The translations under genes were made by a program, and so were the position numbers. The notes under the pieces were generated by a model. The model was not told the origin of the DNA. It did no database searches and saw only the letters and a list, made by a program, of their open reading frames with translations. Below, piece after piece: positions 21,321 to 31,300 of a stretch of DNA of 64,000 nucleotides. Location: assembly GCA_947471745.1 (NCBI GenBank), contig CANJKZ010000772.1:1240001-1304000 (forward strand), given 5' to 3'. Origin of the DNA: Closterium sp. Naga37s-1. Lineage: Eukaryota; Streptophyta; Zygnematophyceae; Desmidiales; Closteriaceae. Numbering within the stretch: the stretch's first letter is position 1; every line of letters starts with the position of its first letter.

Positions 21321-21563
21321 TATAAGGAATTTTCTCGCTATTCCTTACCGCGACCGTCCACATCACGTACAGCAGCAGGCGTTGTTCGCCCGTTACTGCT
21401 AACGGGGCTTCGCCAACTTCGCGCGCACTGTTTCACCAAACCTCGCACTTCTGGAGCAGCCGAGTCGGCCTACGCTCCGGGACTAGCCCGAACCTCGCGC
21501 CAGCGTAGCACTAGCTAGCTCGCACGCACCGCGTTACCGTTTGCACATTTTCGCGTATAAGTA

Positions 21564-21586
21564 CCGTATGGCCCCAGATATAGGCG
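21564..21586 (+). repeat. Terminal inverted repeat, left
   Basis: It begins CCGTATGGCCCCAGATATAG. Three mismatches to the right repeat. Confidence 0.9.
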
Positions 21587-21836
21587 TCGTCCGATTAAAG
21601 GCGCCGGCGCCTCTATCTGGAGCATGGCGCTTATGGCCGGAACTCGATTATAAGCGCACCCCCTGAAAATTCTATCCTTATTATAAGCGCATCCCTTAAC
21701 CTTTCATTGGAGGCATTACAAAAGATTTTACTAAACTGTCACTTTTTCTAAGCAACAACATCAAATTAAGCTAGATCTCCTAACAACAAGTTTAGCCGGG
21801 GTACTTCTACCTAACATGGATCATACAGTACCCCTC

Positions 21837-24061
21837 CTACTCCTCCTCGTCAGATTCGGGCTCCTGGCAGTTGTTGCCAAAAAAACCATCAGCGATGATG
21901 TCATCGTCGACATCCACTTCAGCTGTCAGCTGGCTCCGCCTGTGCGCCATGGCGAGTCCGTCCTCATTGCCGTCAAGCTGGTTGCTGATGCCACAGGTGA
22001 GGAAGGCATGCTTGATGAGGTCGGTCGGCACTGCCTTCCAGGCTTGTGATACCCACCGCAGGACGACCTCTGGTGAAGGCTTCTTCAGGTTCCCTGAAAC
22101 ATTACGGGAGAACGGTGGAAAGCAGTTAGTGCAACAACAAAGAATTCGGGGGGGGGGGAATACCGTACTCATGCCATACCTGCTGCCGTCAGCTGCTCTT
22201 GCCCCTCTGCCTCAAACCACCTCTGGTACTGCTAGCGGACCGACGTCTTAAAGCTCTTGTTGATGCAGACATCGAGCGGCTGTACCTCCGCCGTACAGCC
22301 CGACGGGATGATCGCCGGCACGCAGTTCATCTCGCGGAGCTTCTCCTTCACCTCCTCAGTGAGGTGACTGCGGTAAGAATCCAGCACCAGCATCGAGCTC
22401 TTGGCGTGTCTGCCGAACCGAGGCTTCAGGAACGGCTTCACGCCCTCCTCAAGCCAGCGAACGACGCCAGGGGAGTCCATCCACCCGTTCTCGTGGCAAG
22501 CCATGGCCACATCTGCATGAAACACGCACGGGTGGTTAGAATTCGAACTCTGAAAAGAACGCAGTGACCGAGCCGTGCACCTCTTTACTTACCGGCAGGG
22601 AAATCGCCCCTCGGCAAGGTTTTGTGCTTGAAGAACACCCACGGCTTCAGCTTCCTTCCGTCCGCCGTGCACGCCAACATCACGGTCACTCTCTGCTTCT
22701 GATACCCCGCGCTCCTGATAGGCACCGAGCGAACACCCGTTTCCTCCACGGTGGTGGTGGCGGGCATCTCCAGCCAGAGCGGCGTCTGGTCCGCGTTGAT
22801 GATCCACGCGGTGTCGATGCCGCGCTCACGACGCTTGGCACGCACGAACTGCCAGAAGCTCTTGCACTGCTCAGCGACATCTGCACGGCGGTGGAAGAGA
22901 CGTCGGACACAGACGGAGGGCGTTAGTACAATTAAAGAAAAACAATGTGCCAAATTTAACGGGGTAATTCTCACGCGCTGCGGTTTTCTGGGCAACCCGG
23001 GTCTTCATGCGGACGCTCAGATTCCATCGCCGCCGAAAGCGCTCCGACCACCTCTGGCTTCCTTTCCACTTCTTGTCCGGGTACAGAAGCTTCATAAACT
23101 CCCGCGACCACTCCTGCAAGCGGCCGACTGACACGGCGGTTCCCTTGCGGCGCCACTCGAGTAGCTTCTCGTACACCTTCAACTCCATCGGCCGGTACCA
23201 CGACGCTCGCCCGCGGCCGTGCATGCGCTTCCGAGCGGAGTGAACATCCTTGAGGAATTCCGCCGCCCGCTTCCAGTTGGTGAGACACTTCCGGTGGATT
23301 CCGCTCTCGCGAGCCAAGGCGCGCCTTGACACCGCCACGTCCATCAGAGCAACCAACTTCAACTTCTCCGCGGCGGTGTAACCTTGCCGCTTGTGGTCGG
23401 TGAGCTTGTGCCTGGGAGAGGGGGGGCGGGCATCACGGTTCTGTGAAGAGGGGTGGGGTCGCTTGCGATTATTCGGAGGATAGGTTGGTATGGGCAGTTT
23501 CTCGGGTAGCCCGTCGCGTGACCTGTACTCAACGTCGTCGTCGTCATCGTCGCCCGTAACACCTTCTGGAAACACATCCTCAGCGGTGCCGCCCTGGGCG
23601 CCGCCCCCGGCGGAAGCCTCCGTGCCACCCTCGGCGCCGTCAGCGCCGCTCGCTTCCTCAGCGTCAGCAACATCATCGTCGGCGTCGACCGCAGATTCGT
23701 CCCAAGGGCAATCGTCGGGCTGTCCCCAATGTCCTCCATAAGCGTGTTCCACTTCCACGTACTCATCTTGCGCCTTGTTAGACTCCGGTTCGGAGAGGTA
23801 TTCGTCGAACGCCGATGGGAGCAGTAGCGTGAGCACGGGCTGATTGCCAGTGAGTTGCGGAGACACAGGACCCGGAGGCGGAGGAGCAGGAGGAACAGGA
23901 GGCGCAGGAGGTGCAGGAGGCGAAGGAGGAGCAGGAGGCCGTGGTGGCTCTGGTGGTTCAGGTGGGATACGGGAGTACCACCCGTCAGCGTCTACTCTAA
24001 ACGCGGGCCTTCGCGTAGGCTTTTTCTTGAACAAGAAGTGGGTGCCGCTGAATTCCGCCAT
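21837..24061 (-). pseudogene. Pogo-like DDE transposase (one nonsense codon)
   Basis: The start ATG is at 24061 in a GCCATGG context. Exons on the minus strand are 24061-22975, 22880-22593, 22512 to about 22161, and about 22095-21837, with GT/AG borders. A Pro-rich N-terminal region is followed by a helix-turn-helix (YTAAEKLKLVALMDVAVSRR) and a CENP-B-like second DNA-binding part. The DDE_1 catalytic triad is visible as IINADQTPLW, LVLDSYRSHL and VQPLDVCINKSFK. A TAG at 22232-22234, just after the last catalytic Asp, cuts off the C-terminal 100 residues, which remain readable and end in an acidic tail. This copy is probably inactive, but only by that change as far as I can see. Confidence 0.85.
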
Positions 24062-24591
24062 GGCTTCCGCAGCCAGGCGAGAACGACCAAGAAACTGAAC
24101 GAGAAACTGAGAGAAATGGAGAACAAATGAGAGATTCAAAGGGACCCCTTCTGGTTAGCGCCTCGGGGTCCTCGTCGGGGAGAGACGGGTACCCCCTGTC
24201 TGAACCCGGAGAGGAGGTTATCGCGGCACGAAGATGCTGCGCTGGCAGGGCATTCCAGCCCCTTCTCGATGGTTCGGGTGAAATGCAGCTGCCTGCCAGC
24301 GCATGAAAGCCTGATTGGGCCGCAAGGCAACTTTCACGTCAGCGCTGGCAGGTGCGCTGCTCCTGGACGGGATTTGTGCGGTCGGGAATCGAAGCGCAGC
24401 AGTTTTCGGCGGGATTACATGCATTATCGCACGCGCATGTTACTCAATTGTGTTTGCCTTATTGCGGGCTTCGATTTGGTACATAAAAATAAGAAATTCA
24501 TTTTTGCTATGATATAAGCGCCGGCGCTTATGGCCGTTATTCAATTACAAGCGCCACCCCTAAAAAAATGATTTTATTATAGGCGCATATG

Positions 24592-24614
24592 CGCCTATAT
24601 CCGGGGTAATACGG
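24592..24614 (-). repeat. Terminal inverted repeat, right
   Basis: On the plus strand it ends in CCGGGGTAATACGG, followed by the TA duplicate. Confidence 0.9.
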
Positions 24615-24690
24615 TATTAGCTCATATTTTGTACTCATTGAACACTCTAGTGCAATCCTCGCTACCTCGATTGGCACCCGTAACAGCCTG

Positions 24691-25371
24691 CCAGACTATG
24701 TGCTGCCGAGACAGGTCCCCGAATCACAGCCCTGCTTTTCTCACTCCCCGCCGCAGCTTCGGCGAGATAAGGGGTTCCCAAGAACCGAACCTAATCGATT
24801 TATTTCAGGCCACGTGATTCCCCGAGGGGATCGTGGGTGGAGGTTTGTTCGGAATGGCTGAGTTGATTGGTAAAGAGCACCGCATCAGAGAGCATAAAAA
24901 CGTGCGAAAACACTCTGTACCGCGCGGAGGTTTACCCGACAGTTATTACAGTTTCGGACACACAAGGCATTTTACCTCGCATATTTTGGTGGCCTGATAG
25001 CTTTGTTTACGCTACGCTCCTAGAAACTAGCCATTAGCGACACGCGACAATGACGTAATAGTCAGTCCACCGTTTTATCGCCGTCTTTAGCCTCCTTTTT
25101 TGTCGGCATTGCGTTTGGCCGGTACTCTTGTTCCCTCAGTCGTCTTTGATCAGGCGGTCAGTGCGCAAGCAATCTGGCCTCGTAGTTTTCCGTCTCGCGA
25201 TCTTCAGTCGAAGATACTTCTGCTTCCATGGGACGTTAAACTCAAAACGGGCGAAATGGAGGAGCTAGAGAGGCGTCGTCGCCGTCGCTGAAGTCTTCGT
25301 GCGTCAGTGTTGTGCACTTCCGGTCAGGGTAACGAGCAGGCCCCTTAGTGGGGCCTGACTTATCAACAGCC
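24691..25371 (+). other. Intergenic region and 5' leader of the DOCK gene
   Basis: About 680 bp separate the gypsy element from the SPIKE1 start codon. I see no transposon piece and no convincing separate gene. A 63-codon frame at 25100-25291 has no recognisable feature. The promoter and 5' UTR of SPIKE1 are presumably here. Confidence 0.5.
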
Positions 25372-28300
25372 ATGAGCCTTTTGGAGATTAAGTATGTCCC
25401 GCGGCCTCCGGCAATTGGACAGGGGTGCAATCTGGATTCCATGGTGAGTGGCTGTGGTTCTTAATACTTAGCTGCGGACTAGGTTACGGTCAAAGTCAGC
25501 GTCATGAGCTTACCCTACCTCGATAATGCAGTTTCTAAGGAGGTGGATTTTGAGTCGACTTGACCGCGGTTTCAGGAGATTGGAGTGTACGGTTTTGTTG
25601 AGTGCGATTTCGGATGCCAGGGCCTTGTACGCGATGATAATTTAGTCCGCTTTTTGTTGGCTCAGCGATTCCACGCGGAATTCTGGCCACTGGGAAGCGT
25701 CTCGTTTCACGTCAGTCTTTTCCAGCTGCAACGTTCCACACGGAATCAAGGAGTTGGCCTTTAAACGGGAGAGAATAAACCAGTGAAATTCCTCTCTTCA
25801 AGTCATGTTTTTTCCTTTCTCATCGCCGCTCAGCCGAAACTCCCCCCTCCTCGTCCCCCTTCACCTCCCCTTCTCTTTCCCCATTCTCCCCCTCGTCCCC
25901 CTCCCCACCTCCCTCCCCTCCTCCTCCTCCTCCCCCATTCCTCCCCTTTCCTCCCTAGATTCTGCCGGAGGCCGAGGAGGTGCCCCACTTGCGCGAGTTG
26001 GACTTTTGCGTGAACGCGGACTTCGTGCACATAGAGAACAAGTACGGCACCTTCATCTGCGAGCCGCACCTCTCCTTCCCCAACCAAGTCTTCCCCTCCA
26101 ACCCCTCAGACGCCCCTCCAGGTGAGAATCGGAGGGAGTGGGAAACGGGTATCGGGGAGAAGGGGGTATCTGGGGAGAAGAGGAGAGGGGGGTGCATGCA
26201 TGTTGGCGTACGCGTACGGGGGAGACGGCGTTTGGGGGTGGTGGCCATGAGCATCTGAGGCCGTGAGAAACGGATGTCTGGGAGGTGGATTCTGGCGTTT
26301 CTGGATGCAGAATACCTGCTGTGAGAATACGTGTCACTTGCTGTACCTCTCCTGGAACCCGCCCCTCCTTGCCTGCCTTGCCTACACCGGGCTTCACCTC
26401 ACCTACCAACATGCCCGCCTTGCTACTCGCCCTGTCCCTTACCAACTGTGTGACTGGCTTGCTGGTGTGCACCACTTGCTGTTTTCAAGTTTAATGGTTA
26501 AACTTTAACCTTGCTCCCACCACCTGCCCTCTCGCCGCTTCACTGCCGTCCATCCCCATGCTCTCCATCTCTGCTGCTTCCCTCGGCTGTCTTTTGCTTT
26601 TTCCGAAGCAGGGAGCTACAGGCAGAATGGAGGGGAGGAGGAACCCGAGGACCCCTATGTCGGGGATAGGTCGATGGACGAGGTTAGTGCGTGGTATGAG
26701 CAGGCATCTGCAGTGATTAAACTCGTTCAGAGTGCTAGCTTTTTCTCGAGAATGTTACCTGACTGATTAATCTGTTGCCTTCACTGTCCTGCTGATTGAT
26801 CACTGCCCTCCTGGTTGTCCCCGCTTGCCACTTCCCTTCGTCTTCCTCCTCTCCCTTCTCCCCTCACCCCCCCCCCCCCCCCCCCCCCCCCCCACTTCCT
26901 CCTCCTCCTCCTCCTCCTCCTCCTCCTCCTCCTCCTCCTCCTCCTCCTCCTCCTCCTCCTCCTCCTCCTCCTCTTCTTCCTCCTTCCCCTCTTCTTCTTC
27001 CTCCTTCCCCTCTTCTTCTTTCTCCTTCCCCTCTTCTTCTTCCTCCTTCCCCTCTTCTTCTTCCTCCTTCCTCATCTTCCTCCTTTTTCATTGCTGCTTC
27101 CCTCAACCACTTCCATGGGCTGACATGGCATGGCATGAGTTGATATGGGGCGGCATGGGTTGGCATTGGGTTGCATGGGCTGCCATGGCATGGCATGAGC
27201 TGATATGGGGCGGCATGGGTTGGCATTGGGTGGCATGGGTTGACATGGCGTGCGTGGCGGCGGCTGCATGGGCATGGGTTTGGCATGGGCATGGGCATGG
27301 TGGCTGCGTGGCTCGCAGCACTACGGGGGGTCGACCATAATGGCGTACGATCCGCTCTTCAACTGGGACTCGGAGCGTGCTGCTGTCATCGGCCACCGCC
27401 TGCCCATCCGCCCCATCACCTCGCCCTCCGTGTAAGACAAGCGTTCGGAGGAGACAAATGCATGCACGCATGCATGACACATCACATCCCAAGCAAGCGC
27501 CATCGGTGAATGGCACGCTGCCCTTCCCCCACTAGTGCATGACCTGTCACTCCTTATACCCTTACAATCAGAACTCGCATCCCCTCTCCGACCCCTCAAA
27601 TTCTCTCTCATCCTCCCCACTGTTTCCCCAGGGGCACGCGTTTCTCAGTGCGCATCCTGGGCCTGACAGTGCAGGCAGGGCTGGTAGAACCAGTGAGCGG
27701 CACCATGTGCCTGTACCACGCCGAGCGCCGTGAGAAGGCCTCCGAGGACTTCCACTTCCAGTTCCTGCCGGCGCAGTGGGAGGGTGAGAGCACGTCGCCC
27801 GACACAAGAGCCATTTTCTCGGTGGACAAGGAGTCGGCGGCGCTGTGCCTGCTGGTGCAGCTCGACAAGGCTGCGAGTGAAGAGAGTGTCAATGGCATCA
27901 AGCCGGCTGTTTACACCCGCAAGGACCCCGTGAGTGTGCGCTGCCTTAAGTAGGTGTGGTTGTCTCAAAGGTGGGTGTGGTTCGGGTGTCGGCTGCTTTG
28001 GTCCTTGAGGCGCCTAAAAAATACATTTCACTTTGTTCTTCTCCTCCTCTCCTCCCCGTCTCCCCTGCTCCAATCCTCTCTTTTCCCTATCCCCCACCCC
28101 CTTCCATTCTCCCCCTCCTTCCTCTCCACCCCACTCCAACCCACCCTGACGGACAAGGAGGCAGCGTGCCTATCGGAGTGGGCACAAGTGATGCCCTTCC
28201 GCGAGCCCCTCGCGTGGATCACCATCCAGCTCTTCGACTCCTCTCTCCCCTCCCACTCTCCACACGTCCATCCCCACTCCCCCCTCTTGCAGCCCACCCC

Positions 28301-31300
28301 GACGGACAAGGAGGCAGCACGGCTGTCCGAGTGGGCACAAGTGATGCCCTTCCGCGAGCCCCTCGCGTGGATCGCCATCCTGCTCTTCGACTCCTCTCTC
28401 CCCTCCCACTCTCCACACGTCGATCCCCACTCCCCCCTCTTGCAGCCCACCCTGACGGACAAGGAGGCAGCACAGCTGTCCGAGTGGGCACAAGTGATGC
28501 CCTTCCGAGAGCCCCTCGCGTGGATCACCATTCCCCTCTTCGACTCCTCCGTCACCGGCGGCGTGGGGGGCTTCAACTGTTGATGCGCCCTCACTCTGAC
28601 CCCCCTCACCTCCCCCCCTCTCTCCCCTCCTCTTGCCCGCCTCCCCTCCCTCCCCCAACCACTCCAGCCCACCCTGACGGACAAGGAGGCAGCGCACCTG
28701 TCAGAGTGGGCACAAGTGATGCCCTTCCGAGAGCCCCTTGCGTGGATCACCATCCCGCTCTTCGACTCCTCGGTCACCGGCGGCGTGGGGGGCTTCATTT
28801 TCTGAGGAGCCTCATGAACACAATCTGCTCTTCTTTTCCTCTCTTATCCGGCCACTCTCCCCCCTGCCCCCTCCCAGCCCACCCTGACAGACAAGGAGGC
28901 AGCGCGCCTGTCAGAGTGGGCACAAGTGATGCCCTTCCGAGAGCCCCTCGCGTGGATCACCATCCCGCTCTTCGACTCCTCCGTCACCGGCGGCGTGGGG
29001 GGCTTCGGGGCCTCAGGAGGGGGCAGCTCAGGGGGAGGCTCGTCAGGGAGCCTGGGGGGAGGCGGGGGCGTGCTGGGGGTGGAAGGCGGGGGGATGGGGG
29101 GAGGCGCGGGGTCGAGTCCAGTGGTGGATAGCAATGGGGTGCGCGTGCCGGCTTATGAACTGGGGGGGCCACCAGTGCAGATTGACATTCCCACGTTGAA
29201 TCGCGCCAAGGAGTGTTATACTGATGACCAACTGCTGGTGAGCTGCCGAACCTTGGCTCTCAGTTATTGTTTTCTAAGTTGACAAAATTGGTGAAGGCTC
29301 ACTTCCCCTCCTCGTCTTCCCCCCTTTCCTACCCTTCAACACCCCCCTTTCCCCCCCAGAACCCTAAAAAGGGCGCAGAAGCCAGTGCGCGTCTCCGTGC
29401 ACTTCAAGGTGGAGCGTCTACCCGGGGGGGCGGCAGGGGCCCTTTGTCCCCTGCTCCAACTCTTCTTCCCACCCATTCCTCCGTCTCTCCCTCTCCCCCC
29501 CCTCCCTCAGGACCCCAAGAAGAAGGCGCAGAAGCCAGTGCGCGTCTCCATGCACTTCGAGGTGGAGAGGCTTCCCGGGGGGGCGGCAGGGGGGGCAGCA
29601 GCGGGAGGCAGTGTGACGCCGCGGTCCCTCAGCAGCAGCGCCTCTCAGAGGGAAATGAACCGGGCGCGGTCGCAGGACTCTATGACTTCAGACATGGACG
29701 ATGTCAACATGGTACCCAGGAGCCTCTCCGTCTCCAGATTCCTTACAGGGGTGAGTGAGTGAGTGCCCTGTGAGTCTCCTGCATGCCCACAAGTTCTTGG
29801 GGGAAAGGGGGTAGATTGGGGTCAAGGGGGTGTGAGGTGTGAACTGGGCGCGGTGGCAGGATTCCGTAACCTCAGACATGGACGATGTGAACATGGTACC
29901 CAGGAACTTCTCCGTCTTCTGATTCCTGACCGGGGTAAGTTCCCCGTGAATCTTCTGATTCCTGACCGGGGTAAGTTCCCCGTGAATCTTCTGCATGCGC
30001 TCATTTTTTTGGGGGAAATGGGGTAGGCTGGGGTCAAGGGGGGGGAGAACCGGGTGCGGTCGCAGGACTCTATGACCTCAGAATTGGACAATGCCAACAA
30101 GATGCCCAGGAGCCTCTCCGTCTCCAGATTCCCCTCCGGGGTAAGTGCTTAGTGCGCTGTGTGTATGGTGTTGCCTCTGCTTGGGTCCACAGGGAACGAG
30201 GGGGGGAAGTGGGAAGGGTGGGTCAAGGGGGATGGGCAAGGTCGCAATCCATGAGCTCAGAGGTGTCAACATGGCCAACATCCAATCTCACTCAACCCCT
30301 TCCCTTCTCCTTTCCTCCCTCCCCCCTGCCATTCCCCCAACCCTCCCCTCCCTCCTCCACCCATCAGTTCCAGGCGATGGACTTCACGGGCATGGTGAGG
30401 GCGGAGCCCTTCACGCGCCTCGTGCTCCTGCTCTTTCCCTTCATCCCTGCCCTTCCAGCCACCTCTGCACCTCAGTTCCAGGCCGTTAAAGTTTCCAAGC
30501 CACTTTCCAACCCCATCCACCTAGCACCCATCCCCACCCACCCTTAACCCCCTGTTTATCCTCCCTCTCCCCCCCTTTTTCCCCTCCCCACCTTCCTCTC
30601 CCCAGTTCCAGGCGATAGACTTCACGGACATGGTGAGGGCGGAGCCGTTCACGCGCCTCGTGCATCTGCTCTTCGTGTATCCCCAGCAAGTCGCGCTGCC
30701 CAAGAAGCTCAATCTCTTCGTGCGCACCGAGCTGCGCGCCGACGACCTCGACATCCAACGCCCCTCAATGGAGGTGGGTGCCAATCCGACGGCCATGAGT
30801 GCAGGTGAGTCGCGATCCGACGGCTGTGAGTGGATTATGCAGTGAGCCAGCATCGCAGCAGCAGGTGGCGCTGCCCAAGAAGCTCAACCTCTTTGTGCGC
30901 ACCGAGTTACGGGCTGACAATCTCGACATCCAACGGCCCTCCATGGAGGTGAGCGATGATCCAACGGTTGTCGGCGATTGGCGATCCAACGGCCCTTGGT
31001 GTGAGGTGGGCGCTGATTCAACAAATGTCAGCTAAGATGAGGATGATACTGCGCAGCTGGCAGGGCAGATAAGGGAAATCCAACGGTGGTTAGTAGAGGC
31101 GAGTGGCAATCCAACAGTTGTTAGTAGAGGCGAGTGGCGATCCAACTGTTGTTAGTAGAGGCGAGTGGCAATCCAACGGAGCGTTGTGGGACCATGCAGC
31201 GAGCAGCATCCAACCAGGCGGCACAGGGACACATACTCCGTCTTTCCCCCCTTTAACCCCCCCTTTCGCCCCTCAACCCCTCTTCCTCCTCCCCTCTCCC

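Larger units (their letters stand above)
21562..24616 (-). mobile_element. Tc1/mariner superfamily, pogo-like DNA transposon
   Basis: The element is bounded by TA (21562-21563, 24615-24616), the expected mariner target duplication. Terminal inverted repeats are 21564-21586 and 24592-24614 (20 of 23 positions match). Subterminal GC-rich palindromes occur on both sides (GGCGCCGGCGCC near 21600; GGCGCATATGCGCC near 24582). A multi-exon transposase lies on the minus strand. It inserted into the 3' LTR of the gypsy element. Confidence 0.93.
21321..24685 (+). repeat. Gypsy 3' LTR, split by a DNA transposon
   Basis: The left part is 21321-21563 and the right part 24617-24685 (about 312 bp together). 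It ends GCACCCGTAACA and is followed by GCCTG. The split point is a TA in the word AAGTATT, which is uninterrupted in the reverse-strand LTR at 53489-53815. Confidence 0.92.
5722..24690 (+). mobile_element. Ty3/gypsy chromovirus with nested insertions, complete with target duplication
   Basis: The element runs from a 5' LTR at 5727 to the end of a split 3' LTR at 24685 and is flanked by the direct 5-bp duplication GCCTG (5722-5726 and 24686-24690). Order of parts is LTR, gag with CCHC knuckle, protease, reverse transcriptase, RNase H, integrase, chromodomain, polypurine tract and LTR, which is the Metaviridae chromovirus order. Removing the three insertions (9115-10597, 12207-21156, 21564-24616) leaves about 5,473 bp, a normal gypsy length. 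All reading frames carry stops or shifts, so this copy is dead. It sits 300 bp past COG8 and about 680 bp before the SPIKE1 start codon. Confidence 0.95.

Noticed and set aside
22564..23288. Plus-strand frames opposite the transposase
   Set aside because: Shadows of the minus-strand transposase exons, which carry the HTH and DDE motifs.
28028..28798. 256-codon reverse-strand frame over the exon 6 ladder
   Set aside because: Antisense of repeated SPIKE1 exons; its internal repeats follow the ladder.
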